Assembly: GCF_013044515.1 (NCBI RefSeq)
Contig: NZ_JABEPR010000007.1
Location: 62,001 to 126,000 of the forward strand
DNA from: Sphingomonas sp. ID1715
GTDB lineage: Bacteria; Pseudomonadota; Alphaproteobacteria; Sphingomonadales; Sphingomonadaceae
DNA length: 64,000 nt
Direction: 5' to 3'
The position numbers and the translations under genes are program-made. The notes beneath the pieces are model-generated. The model saw nothing but the letters and a program-made list of their open reading frames with translations. It was not told the DNA's origin and made no database searches. The number at the start of each line of letters is the position of its first letter. Position 1 is the stretch's first letter. Positions 8,429-16,831 of the stretch are shown one piece after another.

Positions 8429-9088
8429 ATGCGTAAGTTCAAGCATGTGCTGTGGGGCGCGGCGCTTTCGGGTGCGCTGCTCGCAGTGACGCCTTCCGCC
8501 GCCGCGACTCAGGACGAACGTGCCCGTGCCGCGATCGCGGAAGCGAACGCCAAGATCGAAGCCGCGCTGTCGGCCAAGGGTGGCGCCGACAGCGCCGCGC
8601 TGACCGCCGAGGCGCAGGCGGCGCTGCGCCAGGCGCGCGAACAGATGGGCCGCGACAATGAGCTGCGCGCGATCGAAGCGGCGCAGCGGGCGTCGTCGCT
8701 CGCCGACCGGGCGCTTGCTTCGGCCCGCACGGCCGAGACCCAGGCGGCCGAGGCGCAGGCTGCGACCCAGGCCCAGACCCAGGCAGCAGTCGGCGCGGCG
8801 CAGGCGCAGGCGGCGGACGCTAATGCCCGCGCCGATGCCGCCCAGGCCGCGGCCCAACAGGCGGCTGCCGATGCCGCCGCGGCCCGCGCGCAGGCTGCTG
8901 CTGCCGCCCAGCCGGCGCAGACCACCGTCACCACCTCGACCGAGACGCAGGGCACGACGGTGACCTCGGGATCGGGCACGGTGACCAAGGCCAAGCCGGT
9001 CCGCCGCACGACCACCACCAAGCGGACCACCACTGCCGCGACGCCCAAGGTGAAGACCACCACGACGGTAACGACCGAGCCGAAATAA
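8429..9088 (+). CDS. Alanine-rich exported coiled-coil protein of unknown function
   Basis: A 219-aa protein with a signal peptide (MRKFKHVLWGAALSGALL, cleavage probably after SAAA). The mature part is almost entirely Ala/Gln/Glu/Arg helix with heptad-like spacing (residues about 25-165), followed by a Thr/Lys-rich tail (VTTSTETQGTT, KRTTTAATPKVKT). A GTG three bases upstream is possible, but the ATG at 8429 has the AGGAGTAGG ribosome site. The composition suggests a periplasmic structural or cell-envelope protein. No known family is recognised. Confidence 0.75.
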   Translation: MRKFKHVLWGAALSGALLAVTPSAAATQDERARAAIAEANAKIEAALSAKGGADSAALTAEAQAALRQAREQMGRDNELRAIEAAQRASSLADRALASARTAETQAAEAQAATQAQTQAAVGAAQAQAADANARADAAQAAAQQAAADAAAARAQAAAAAQPAQTTVTTSTETQGTTVTSGSGTVTKAKPVRRTTTTKRTTTAATPKVKTTTTVTTEPK

Positions 9089-9113
9089 GCGGCTTGTCCG
9101 TCCGGCTTCAGGA

Positions 9114-9140
9114 GCAGCCCGGCGCAGTGCGCCGGGCTGC
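9114..9140. terminator. Bidirectional hairpin between convergent genes
   Basis: A perfect 12-bp stem, GCAGCCCGGCGC (9114-9125) with GCGCCGGGCTGC (9129-9140), loop AGT. It sits between the stops at 9088 (+) and 9145 (-) and is followed on the + strand by TTCGCTATTT. Confidence 0.8.
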
Positions 9141-9144
9141 TTCG

Positions 9145-9438
9145 CTATTTGCGGCGGCGCCAGTCGAGCGAGCGGCGGTTGAGTTCGGCCAGGTCGACCG
9201 TGCCGAAAGCGCAGGCTTCGCCGAGCGCGACGGCGCGCGCGAGCAGCGCGGCATCGGCTTTGCGATAGGCGGGACGGCCCCGCACGGCATGGTACCAGAT
9301 GTCGTCGCACGCATTGTCGAGCAGAATGCGCTGGAAGCAATGATCCTGATCGACCGGCCAGCGCCGCGCCCTGGCCAGGCCGGGCAGGATCGTCCGGGTC
9401 AGCTCCAGCCAGCGACTCTCGAGGGCGGCGCGGTCCAT
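9145..9438 (-). CDS. Small conserved hypothetical protein
   Basis: A 97-aa soluble, basic protein with no signal peptide. It contains 'RARRWPVDQDHCFQRILLDNACDD' (note the Cys and His) and 'GRPAYRKA'. The overall pattern looks like a conserved sphingomonad family, but I do not recognise a domain. It is convergent with the coiled-coil protein and divergent from the symporter 44 bp away. Function unknown. Confidence 0.6.
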   Translation of the reverse strand: MDRAALESRWLELTRTILPGLARARRWPVDQDHCFQRILLDNACDDIWYHAVRGRPAYRKADAALLARAVALGEACAFGTVDLAELNRRSLDWRRRK

Positions 9439-9482
9439 CCTGCTTCCTTGCCATTTGCCCTAAAGTCGCGGAAGCCGGCGCC

Positions 9483-10766
9483 ATGTTGAAAGCGTTGATC
9501 TCGCCGCCCGGCCGCATCCTGATCGGGCTCTTTGCCGGGCTCCTGCTCGGCATCCTTGCGGCGCGCTCCGGCGGCAGCGGCGTGGATATCGCGCTCACCG
9601 TGGGCGAGACGGTCGGTGGATTGTGGCTCGACGCGCTGCGGATGACGATCGTGCCGTTGCTGGTGTCCCTGCTCGTCACCGGCATCTCGGCCAATGCGGA
9701 CGCCGCGCGCGCCGGCGGGATCACCGCTCGCGCCGTGCTGATGTTCGCTATCTGCCTGTTGAGCTCGGCGACACTGGCGGCGATCATGATCCCGTCGCTG
9801 CTCTCCGTCTTTCCGCTCGCGCCGGAAAGCGCGGCGGCGCTGCGCACGGCGTTGGGCCAGGCCGCGCCGACGCCGACCGACACGCCGGGCATCGCGCAGT
9901 TCCTCCGCTCGGTGGTCCCGACCAACCCGGTGGCGGCGGCGGCGAGCGACGCGATCCTGCCGCTGATCCTGTTCACCGCCGTGTTCGGCTTTGCCGCGAC
10001 CCGCCTGCCGGAAGAGCCGCGACGGCTGCTCACCGGCTTCTTCGCGGCGGTCGTCGAGACGATGCTGATCATCATCAACTGGGTGCTTTGGCTGGCGCCG
10101 ATCGGCGTGTTCGCGCTGGCCTTCGTCGTCGGCGGGCGCGCGGGCGTCGGCGCGTTCGGCGCGCTGGTCCACTATATCCTGATCGTGTCGAGCGTCGGCG
10201 TGGTGATCTGGATCGCCGGCTTCGTGATCGGGCCGCTGCTCGGGCGGCGGCCGTTCGGCACCTTCGCGCGTGCCGCCGCGCCGGCCACGGCGGTCGCTCT
10301 CTCGACGCAATCTTCGCTCGCCAGCCTGCCGTCGATGCTGCGCGGCGCGGAGCGGATGGGCGTGCCGGTCAGCGCCGCCGGCGTCGTGCTGCCGCTGGCG
10401 GTCGCGATCTTCCGCGCGACCGGGCCGGCGATGAACCTCGCCGTCGCCCTCTATGTGGCGCATTGGGCCGGGATGGAGCTGACCGCGACGCAATATGCCG
10501 CCGGCATCGCCACCGCGTCGATCACCACGCTCGGCGCGGTCAGCCTGCCGGGGCAGGTGAGCTTCGTTACCTCGATCGCCCCGATCTGCGCGGCGATGGG
10601 CGTGCCCATCGAACTGCTCGGCATACTGATCGCGGTCGAGACGATTCCCGACATCTTCCGCACGCTCGGCAATGTCAGCATGGACCTGGCCGTCACCGCC
10701 ACCGTCACGCGCGGGCTGGACGGCACGGAGGCGGATGCGGCGCTGGAGCGGTTTGTGGGCGAGTGA
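9483..10766 (+). CDS. Dicarboxylate/amino acid:cation symporter (DAACS/GltP family)
   Basis: A 427-aa integral membrane transporter. About eight helices plus re-entrant loops are visible. The family signatures are the Ser-rich loop near 'STQSSLASLPSML' (around residue 278) and the conserved 'RATGPAMNLAVALYVA' helix (around 305), close to the usual NMDGT motif region. It probably moves C4-dicarboxylates or glutamate/aspartate with H+ or Na+. The start ATG directly follows the divergent hypothetical gene; the promoter must lie in the 44-bp gap or inside that gene. Confidence 0.85.
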   Translation: MLKALISPPGRILIGLFAGLLLGILAARSGGSGVDIALTVGETVGGLWLDALRMTIVPLLVSLLVTGISANADAARAGGITARAVLMFAICLLSSATLAAIMIPSLLSVFPLAPESAAALRTALGQAAPTPTDTPGIAQFLRSVVPTNPVAAAASDAILPLILFTAVFGFAATRLPEEPRRLLTGFFAAVVETMLIIINWVLWLAPIGVFALAFVVGGRAGVGAFGALVHYILIVSSVGVVIWIAGFVIGPLLGRRPFGTFARAAAPATAVALSTQSSLASLPSMLRGAERMGVPVSAAGVVLPLAVAIFRATGPAMNLAVALYVAHWAGMELTATQYAAGIATASITTLGAVSLPGQVSFVTSIAPICAAMGVPIELLGILIAVETIPDIFRTLGNVSMDLAVTATVTRGLDGTEADAALERFVGE

Positions 10767-10783
10767 TCGGGCTTTCCGCAGAC

Positions 10784-10814
10784 GTTTCTCGACTTCGCTC
10801 GAAACGAACGGGAT
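10784..10814. repeat. Half copy of dispersed repeat family C
   Basis: 'GTTTCTCGACTTCGCTCGAAA' with 'CGAACGGGAT' matches one arm of the element at 37522-37600. No second arm is present, so this is a solo half-site. Confidence 0.65.
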
Positions 10815-10837
10815 AAGGAACGGTAGGGGGGCGCAGC

Positions 10838-12151
10838 ATGGCGACGCAGGTGCTTGAAGAGGCCGTTCACCGCGACGCCGGATTGAAGCGGGAGATTGGC
10901 GTCACCGCCTTTGCCGCGACAATCGTCAACGGGGTGATCGGCGGCGGCATCTTTGCAGCACCGGCGGCGCTCGCCGGATCGGTCGGCGCCTGGGCGCCGT
11001 TCGCGCTGCTCGCCTGCGGGATCGCGATGGGCGCGATCGTCTTGTGCTGCGCCGAAGCCGGCAGCCGCGTGCCGTCGAGCGGCGGTATCTATGCCTATGT
11101 CGAAGCGGCGTTCGGACGTGGCTGGGGTTTCGTCACCGGCATCGTGCTGTGGCTGAGCTGCGTGCTCGCGGCGGCCGGCGTGGCGGCCGCGTTTGCCGAC
11201 GCGATCGTCGCGCTATGGCCGACGGAGGCGCCGGCCGTGCAGCGCGTATTGCTGCTGGTCGGGGCGTTCGGGCTGATCACTGCGGTCAATCTGCGCGGTG
11301 TCGCGTTGGGCGCGCGCCTGGCCAGCCTGTCCACCGTAGTGAAGCTGGTGCCGTTGCTGCTGTTCATCGGGGTCGGCGCCTTTTTCGTGGAGCCCGCCAA
11401 TCTGCGGCCGGCAGCGGGAGTGGACTCCGGCTCGTTCGGGCGAGCGATGATCCTCGCGCTCTTCGCCTTTTCGGGCATGGAGACGGTGCTGGGCGCGAGC
11501 GGCGAAGTGGCGCGGCCTGAACGCACCGTGCCGCGCGCGCTGGTGCTGGCGATGGGCATTGTGCTGCTGCTCTACCTCGCCATCCAGATCGTCGCGCAGG
11601 GACTGCTGGGCGCGGAACTGGCGGGATCGGCCGAGCCGCTGGCGGAGGCGATCGGGATCGCGTCGCCCGGCCTGGTGGCGGTGATCGCGATCGGTGCGGC
11701 GCTGTCGCGCGGCGGCTGGCTGTTCAGCGATGTGATCGGCGCCCCGCGCATCCTCTTCGCCTTTGCCCGCGACGGGCTGCTGCCGGCGCCGCTCGGCCGC
11801 CTGAACGGCGCGCATGTGCCCCATGTCGCGATCCTCACCCATGTCTCGATCGCGCTGACGCTGGCGCTGATCGGCAGCTTCGGCTCGCTGGTGCTGCTCT
11901 CCGGGCTCTTCACCGTGCCCATCTATCTTGGCGCGTGCCTGTCGGCGGTGAAGCTTCGCCGGCTCGACGTGCGGCTGATCGGCGAGCCCTATCGGGTGCC
12001 TGGCCTCATAGTGGCGGCGGCGATCGGCATCGTCAGCATGATCGCGCTGCTCGCGGGCGGCCAATGGATCGAGATTGGCGGGCTGGTTGCCGCGATTCTG
12101 GTCAGCGGCATGATCTACCTGGTGCGCAAGGATCGCTCGTCCCGAGCGTAG
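10838..12151 (+). CDS. APC-superfamily amino acid permease
   Basis: A 437-aa transporter with about 12 hydrophobic segments. The first helix carries the APC fold signature 'NGVIGGGIFAAPAALA' (residues about 27-42), the unwound substrate helix. It probably imports amino acids. It follows the dicarboxylate symporter by 71 bp, including a half repeat, and is probably in the same uptake-related region but not tightly coupled. Confidence 0.9.
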   Translation: MATQVLEEAVHRDAGLKREIGVTAFAATIVNGVIGGGIFAAPAALAGSVGAWAPFALLACGIAMGAIVLCCAEAGSRVPSSGGIYAYVEAAFGRGWGFVTGIVLWLSCVLAAAGVAAAFADAIVALWPTEAPAVQRVLLLVGAFGLITAVNLRGVALGARLASLSTVVKLVPLLLFIGVGAFFVEPANLRPAAGVDSGSFGRAMILALFAFSGMETVLGASGEVARPERTVPRALVLAMGIVLLLYLAIQIVAQGLLGAELAGSAEPLAEAIGIASPGLVAVIAIGAALSRGGWLFSDVIGAPRILFAFARDGLLPAPLGRLNGAHVPHVAILTHVSIALTLALIGSFGSLVLLSGLFTVPIYLGACLSAVKLRRLDVRLIGEPYRVPGLIVAAAIGIVSMIALLAGGQWIEIGGLVAAILVSGMIYLVRKDRSSRA

Positions 12152-12210
12152 TCGAGGGGCGTCTCTCCGACTCAGGCGATCGCGCCCCTCGACTTCGCTC
12201 GGGACGAGCG
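12134..12210. repeat. Dispersed palindromic repeat, family C
   Basis: CGCTCGTCCCGAGCG ... CGCTCGGGACGAGCG, with inner GTCGAGGGGCG / CGCCCCTCGAC. It overlaps the last 18 bp of the permease gene, so the repeat encodes the permease C-terminus (DRSSRA). Confidence 0.85.
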
Positions 12211-12457
12211 GGGGTGGTGACAGTTCGATTACACTTGTCGTTGGTCGAGCGGGGTCAGCCGTTCATCGGCCGCGCACGCGGTTTGCAGATGCGCCGCTCC
12301 GGCCGGTCGAAGCGCGCATGCATCGCCGCACAGCCTTTCGTAACCAGAGGATGCGCGGCGGGACGGAGACGCTCCCCGGCCCCCTTCGGACCGCCGCCAA
12401 ACAGGCTCCGCCCCCTTCGGAGCCGCCCGGACAAGCATTCGAAGGAAGGATCACGCC
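12152..12457. other. Intergenic region (306 bp): end of repeat plus leader of the UrcA gene
   Basis: It holds the rest of the family C repeat and no convincing gene. From 12376 to 12426 there are two short hairpins built on the same 'CCCCCTTCGGA' unit; the second is GGCTCCG (12404-12410) with CGGAGCC (12418-12424). They lie in the 5' leader of the UrcA gene, whose ribosome site GAAGGAAGGA precedes 12458. Confidence 0.6.
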
Positions 12458-12793
12458 ATGTTCACCCGTTTCGTTCCCAAGGCCCTGTTAGCCTCTCTCG
12501 CCGCCGGCGTCGCGACGTTCGCCTTCGCCCCCGCCCATGCCGAACTCGGCGCGCCGCGCTCGGTCGCCGTGTCCTATGCCGATCTCGACCTGAAGAGCGA
12601 CGGCGGCAAGGCGCAGCTGAAGAAGCGCATCGCGTTCGCCGCCGAGATCGTCTGCGGCCCGGCCGATAACTTCTCCTATTTTTCGAAGAAGTCGGTCGCC
12701 GGCTGCCAGGATCGGGCGATCAGCAACGCCAGCCGCGGCATGGTCGAAGTGTTCGCCAATGCCGAGAGCACGATCCGCGTCGCCGCCAACTGA
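12458..12793 (+). CDS. UrcA family exported protein
   Basis: A 111-aa protein with a signal peptide ending 'APAHAE' (about residue 29). The mature part has 'VSYADLDLKSDGGKAQLKKRI', a Cys in 'EIVCGP' and a second in 'VAGCQDRAI', the two-cysteine UrcA layout. UrcA proteins are small periplasmic proteins common in Sphingomonadales and Caulobacterales; their function is unknown. A strong terminator follows. Confidence 0.9.
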   Translation: MFTRFVPKALLASLAAGVATFAFAPAHAELGAPRSVAVSYADLDLKSDGGKAQLKKRIAFAAEIVCGPADNFSYFSKKSVAGCQDRAISNASRGMVEVFANAESTIRVAAN

Positions 12794-12850
12794 TCTTTAA
12801 CGGTCACTCGGGTCCGGTCGCTTCCCCTCATCCCCGGACCCACCACAGGG

Positions 12851-12882
12851 AGCCCCGGCCTGCCACCAGGCCGGGGCTTTTT
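12851..12882 (+). terminator. Rho-independent terminator of the UrcA gene
   Basis: An 11-bp perfect stem, AGCCCCGGCCT (12851-12861) with AGGCCGGGGCT (12868-12878), followed by TTTTC. Confidence 0.9.
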
Positions 12883-12886
12883 CATT

Positions 12887-13040
12887 CCTCCCCTCGCGAG
12901 GCGAGGGGAGGGGGACCGCCGAAGGCGGTGGAGGGGCCGCACCCCGGCTTTGCCGAGGGAGGATACTGACCCTCCGCTTCGCTCCGGGCCCCTCCACCAT
13001 GCTGCGCATGGTCCCCCTCCCCCAGCAAGGCTGGGGGAGG
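12887..13040. repeat. Compound palindromic repeat, family D
   Basis: Several nested palindromes: CCTCCCCTCGCG/CGAGGGGAGG at the left, CCGCCGAAGGCGG, GGGGCC ... GGCCCC around 12930-12990, and CCTCCCCCAGC/GCTGGGGGAGG at the right. This type of 'GGTGGAGGGG / CCCCTCCACC' element is distinct from families A-C and occupies the convergent gap before the response regulator. Confidence 0.7.
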
Positions 13041-13049
13041 AGCCCAGAC

Positions 13050-13787
13050 CTACCGCCCGGCCATGGCCTTGGCGTGGTCGAGATAGGTGCGGCCGATGCG
13101 GACCTCCTCGCCGTCGCCGAGGTCGGCGGACCAGACGCCGCCGCCATCATGCTTCAGCCCCTTGATGCGATCGCGGCGGACGATGGTGGAGCGGTGCAGG
13201 CGGATGAACTTCTCTGGATCGAGCCGTTCCTCGAGCGCACTGATCGTCTGGTGGAGCAGGTAGCTGCGCTGGCCGACATGAAGGCGCATGTAATCGCGCT
13301 CGGCATCGATCCGCTCGATGTCCTGCGCGGCGATGCGGATCAGCTCCGAGCGGTGCGGGACCCAGAATTCCTGGACATAGGTGTTGGCATGCTGGCCGGG
13401 CTCGCCGGTGCCGCGCCGTTCGAGCACGCGTTCGATGCCGCGCTTGAGCCGATCGGGCGCGACCGGCTTCAGCAGATAATCGACCGCGGCGACATTGAAC
13501 GCCTCGACCGCGAAGCTGTCGAAGGCGGTGACGAAGATGATGGCCGGGCGGTGCTTGGCCGAGCCCAGCGCCCGCGCCACGCCCATGCCGTCCAGTTCCG
13601 GCATCGAAATGTCGAGCAGCAGCGCCTCGGGCTCCAGCGCTTCCGTCATGCGCAGTGCGGCGAGGCCGTCGGAGGCGGTGCCGACCAGATCGATCAGCGG
13701 TTCGCGGGCGCACAGCACCTGCAGCCGCTCGATCGCCAGTGGCTCATCATCGACGATCAGGGTGCGCACGGGCTTGGTATCGGTCAT
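13050..13787 (-). CDS. LytTR-family response regulator
   Basis: A 245-aa regulator. The receiver domain (about 5-125) has the acidic pair in 'IVDDEP', the phospho-acceptor Asp in 'LLLDISMPELDG' (near residue 58), Thr in 'FVTAFD' and Lys in 'YLLKPV'. The C-terminal LytTR DNA-binding domain (about 140-240) has 'IERIDAERDYMRLHVG' and 'FIRLHRSTIVRRDRI'. The histidine kinase gene lies 46 bp upstream on the same strand, so the two form a LytS/LytR-like system. Target promoters are unknown. Confidence 0.95.
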   Translation of the reverse strand: MTDTKPVRTLIVDDEPLAIERLQVLCAREPLIDLVGTASDGLAALRMTEALEPEALLLDISMPELDGMGVARALGSAKHRPAIIFVTAFDSFAVEAFNVAAVDYLLKPVAPDRLKRGIERVLERRGTGEPGQHANTYVQEFWVPHRSELIRIAAQDIERIDAERDYMRLHVGQRSYLLHQTISALEERLDPEKFIRLHRSTIVRRDRIKGLKHDGGGVWSADLGDGEEVRIGRTYLDHAKAMAGR

Positions 13788-13833
13788 CGGCGCAGAGGTT
13801 TAGGCGATGGTACGCGGTCCGCAAGCCCCGCCG

Positions 13834-15087
13834 CTAGCAGCTGCCGCGCACTTCCGGCATGGCGAGGGTGACGACGAAGCCGCCTTCCTTGGGCGCGTGG
13901 GACACGACGCCGGCGCGGCTGCCGAAGCGAGCCTGGAGCCGGTCGCGGACATTGGCGAGGCCGACCCCGGTGCCATGCTCGTCGGCATTGGCCGGGCCCT
14001 TGCCGTCATCGGCGACGGTCAGCACCAATTTGCCTCGCTCGCTGCGGGCGGTGATCGCGATGGTGACGGGCCGATTGACGCCCGAGACGCCATATTTGAT
14101 CGCGTTCTCGACCAGCGGCTGCAGGATGAGTCCAGGCACGCAGAGGTTCATCAGCTCTTCCGGGACGTCGATGCGCGTCTTCAGCCGCTCGGGAAAGCGC
14201 ACCGCTTCGATGTCGAGATACAGGCGCTGGAGCCGCACCTCTTCGGACAGGGGTACGTCGTCCATCGGGTCGCCCGACAGGCTGGTCCGATAGAAGGTCG
14301 ACAGGTTCATGATCATCGATTCGGCTTCGACGTTGCGATCGGTCATGACCAAAGACGACAGCGAGTTCAGCGTGTTGAACAGGAAATGCGGATTGACCTG
14401 GTAGCGGAGCGCGCGGATCTCCGCTTCCTTCGCCGCCTGCGCGAAGCCGGCGATGCGCCGTTCCGCCTCGCGCGTCTCGGTCGCGTAGGAAATGGCGAGG
14501 TAGAGCGCGGCCCAGGCAGCGAGGAAGAAATAGCGTGAGACGGCGATCTCGGCGACGCTCTTCCAGATTTTCGGATGCGTCGCCATTTCGCGGATCATCG
14601 CCTGGTCGGCGTAGATCTCTTCCGGCTTGTAGACGTTGAAGAAATAGTAGTTGATCATCGCGATCGCGATGGCCGCGGGCACCGCGGCGACGAAGGCGAC
14701 GGCGATGCGGGTGCCGAACGAGCGGTCGTCCGCCCGGCGCAGGATGACGTAGAGCAGGAAGGTGATGCCGATGCCGGCGACCGTCACCGCCAGCCGCCGC
14801 TGGGCCAGCTCGCCCTGGTTGCCCCAGCCCGTGATGAACGACTGGGCAGTCGCGATCAGGACGTAGAACAGCCAGAAGCCGAGAATGGAGTAGATCGCGA
14901 CTTCCAGGCCGACGCGCGCATTGCGCCGGCGGTCGCTCGATTCTTCCGTCATTGCGCCCAGTCTAACGCTCCACGGGCTCGCGCGCGACTTGCCCTCGCG
15001 TCCTCGGTCGAACCGCAGATTGGGTTCATCGAAGGGCAGCAGGAAACCTGCGTCGGCCTGGTTCGTTACGGAGGTGTCAACAGACAT
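13834..15087 (-). CDS. Membrane histidine kinase, LytS/YehU type
   Basis: A 417-aa sensor. Four hydrophobic helices lie near residues 65-195, then the His_kinase motif 'RYQVNPHFLFNTLNSLSSLV' with the phospho-accepting His, then HATPase motifs 'QPLVENAIKYG' and 'VADDGKG'. No separate sensing domain is visible, so the membrane helices probably sense. The start is uncertain: the ATG at 15087 leaves only 16 bp to the divergent gene, whereas the ATG at 14952 would give a normal promoter region and lose a poorly structured N-terminus. Confidence 0.92.
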   Translation of the reverse strand: MSVDTSVTNQADAGFLLPFDEPNLRFDRGREGKSRASPWSVRLGAMTEESSDRRRNARVGLEVAIYSILGFWLFYVLIATAQSFITGWGNQGELAQRRLAVTVAGIGITFLLYVILRRADDRSFGTRIAVAFVAAVPAAIAIAMINYYFFNVYKPEEIYADQAMIREMATHPKIWKSVAEIAVSRYFFLAAWAALYLAISYATETREAERRIAGFAQAAKEAEIRALRYQVNPHFLFNTLNSLSSLVMTDRNVEAESMIMNLSTFYRTSLSGDPMDDVPLSEEVRLQRLYLDIEAVRFPERLKTRIDVPEELMNLCVPGLILQPLVENAIKYGVSGVNRPVTIAITARSERGKLVLTVADDGKGPANADEHGTGVGLANVRDRLQARFGSRAGVVSHAPKEGGFVVTLAMPEVRGSC

Positions 15088-15103
15088 CGAACGGAGTGAT
15101 CCC

Positions 15104-15346
15104 ATGGCCGAGGCCGGAACTCAAGACGCCGCCCTGCGCGATCCGCGCCAGGATGCGCATCAGGACAAGTCGATCCAGCGGCGGCTGGAGCGGGACCCGT
15201 TCGATGCGGATGCCAAGGTGGACGCCGGCTCCGACGAGTCTATGGACGCATCCGACCCGCCGGCAGCCGCCGCGCCCGGCAGCCAGGAACCGGCGCCCTC
15301 GTCCGGCTATGACGAGGCGAAAGAGCGTGCAAACGCGCAACAGTAA
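15104..15346 (+). CDS. Small hydrophilic hypothetical protein
   Basis: An 80-aa, highly charged protein rich in Asp, Ala, Pro and Ser, with no hydrophobic segment. It is probably largely disordered. A GGAG site lies a few bases before the ATG. It is divergent from the histidine kinase. No family is recognised, and whether it is made depends on where the kinase starts. Confidence 0.55.
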   Translation: MAEAGTQDAALRDPRQDAHQDKSIQRRLERDPFDADAKVDAGSDESMDASDPPAAAAPGSQEPAPSSGYDEAKERANAQQ

Positions 15347-15511
15347 TTTGCTTATCCACTGATTTTATTGCGCGCACAGGCCGCTCGTCGCAACCTGTGT
15401 TGCGTTGCAGCAAGCTTTCTGGTTCGATTCCTTCCGGGGCTGTGATGCAGTTAACGGCGCGTAAAGCACCGGGGCTGCATAACGGCAGGGCAAAAGGTCG
15501 GAGTAGAGAGC

Positions 15512-16057
15512 ATGGCGAGCAAGGTCGGCCCCGCTGCGGGCGCAATGTCGCTGGTCGAAATGAAGGAGTTTGCGAGCTTCCCCGCGGGAACGCAGCGCTA
15601 CATCCGCCGCGCCCTCGACATCGGCCTCGAGCGCCACGATGCCGTCAAGCTCTGGTCGCGCGACGTGGTCGAAGCCGCCAGCATCAAGGCGCAGGCCAAG
15701 ATGTATGAGCGGTTGGAAGAGATTCGTGTTCTCGTTCCTGACGACAGCGGCCTCGACGCGGTCGAGCCGTTCATGATGCCGCTGGTCACGCTGTCGGCAT
15801 TCGACCTGGGCCAGGGGCGGCTGGAGAGCTTCTCGGCGTATCGCTTCCTTTACGAGCGGCTGGTCGGGCCGAGCGTGCGGCCCTGGCTGCCGAGCGCCTT
15901 CTGCGCCGCTGCCGCGCTGCCGCACCTGCACCCGGACAAGCGCCGCAAACTGCTCCAGTCGATCAGCGAAGCGGCGGCGACCGCCCCGGGCTGGTCGAGC
16001 CGTGCGCCTGCGTTCTATCCGCAATGGGTGGACAAGGTGGAAGTCGCGGCGAACTGA
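15512..16057 (+). CDS. Conserved hypothetical protein
   Basis: A 181-aa soluble protein, mostly helical by composition, with no signal peptide or membrane segment. A recognisable stretch is 'AGTQRYIRRALDIGLERHDAVKLWSRDV' near residues 26-50. The start ATG has GGAGTAGAG upstream. I do not recognise a domain. A perfect hairpin follows the stop. Confidence 0.65.
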   Translation: MASKVGPAAGAMSLVEMKEFASFPAGTQRYIRRALDIGLERHDAVKLWSRDVVEAASIKAQAKMYERLEEIRVLVPDDSGLDAVEPFMMPLVTLSAFDLGQGRLESFSAYRFLYERLVGPSVRPWLPSAFCAAAALPHLHPDKRRKLLQSISEAAATAPGWSSRAPAFYPQWVDKVEVAAN

Positions 16058-16063
16058 GTTGCT

Positions 16064-16089
16064 AGTGCTCCGGCCTTCGCCGGAGCACT
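16064..16089 (+). terminator. Perfect hairpin after the 181-aa gene
   Basis: AGTGCTCCGGC (16064-16074) pairs with GCCGGAGCACT (16079-16089), loop CTTC. A short T-containing stretch (TAGCGTTTTC) follows, consistent with a terminator. Confidence 0.7.
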
Positions 16090-16253
16090 TAGCGTTTTCA
16101 TCGCGTCACGACGCTCTTTCGGCGCCTCCGGCAGCACTCGACGCACCCACCCGCGTCTCCGTCGAACACATAATTACAGGACCAGTGAAGGTCGTCACAG
16201 CACGCCTCCAGCGACCGTCTAGACACCGTTGTCAGACGCAATGGAGACGAAGA

Positions 16254-16733
16254 ATGCTGTTTCACCTGTCGATCGAAGCCGATGATCCCAAGCGCACCGC
16301 CGAGGTGCTCGCCGAGATCTGGAACGGCGTCGCCATGCCGTTCGCGGCCGTGGCCGAAGGGTCGTGGATGGCCTTCCACCCGGCCGACAACGGCACGATG
16401 ATCGAAGTCTATCCGCGCGGCACCGACCTCGCGATCGGCGACAAGGGTGCGCTCGGGCTGGCCAGCAGCGATCGCCGCGCCAGCGCGACCCACTTCGCCA
16501 TGTCGACCGACAAGAGCATCGAAGAGATTTATGCGATCGCCGAACGCGAAGGCTGGCATGCGCAATATTTCAGCCGCGGCGGCGCCTTTGGCGTGATCGA
16601 GGTCTGGATCGACGGCTGTCAGATGATCGAGGTGCTGACGCCCGAGATGCAGCGCGAATATCTGGACAATGTCACCATCGCCAATTGGACGCGGATGATC
16701 GATGCGCTGGAGGCGCAGAAGCTCGCCGCCTGA
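16254..16733 (+). CDS. Conserved hypothetical protein, possibly VOC-like
   Basis: A 159-aa soluble protein. The start is the ATG at 16254 with GGAGACGAAG just upstream. The sequence opens 'MLFHLSIEADDPKRTAEVLAE' and contains 'AFHPADNGTMIEVYPRG' and 'ATHFAMSTDKS', a beta-alpha-beta pattern resembling half of a vicinal-oxygen-chelate (glyoxalase-like) fold. Metal residues are not clear, so this is only a fold guess. It is convergent with the MscS gene. Confidence 0.6.
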   Translation: MLFHLSIEADDPKRTAEVLAEIWNGVAMPFAAVAEGSWMAFHPADNGTMIEVYPRGTDLAIGDKGALGLASSDRRASATHFAMSTDKSIEEIYAIAEREGWHAQYFSRGGAFGVIEVWIDGCQMIEVLTPEMQREYLDNVTIANWTRMIDALEAQKLAA

Positions 16734-16831
16734 CCTGACCGAACATCATGCCTGACTCCCCTCGGGCATCCACCTCCCCTCTCCCCGACCCCAAAAGGAG
16801 GTGGGCCCCGCAGCCTGATCTTACCCCGGAT

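Noticed and set aside
15405-15440. tRNA-like 'GGTTCGATTCC' T-loop motif
   Set aside because: The flanking bases do not form a T-stem and no acceptor or anticodon arms could be drawn.
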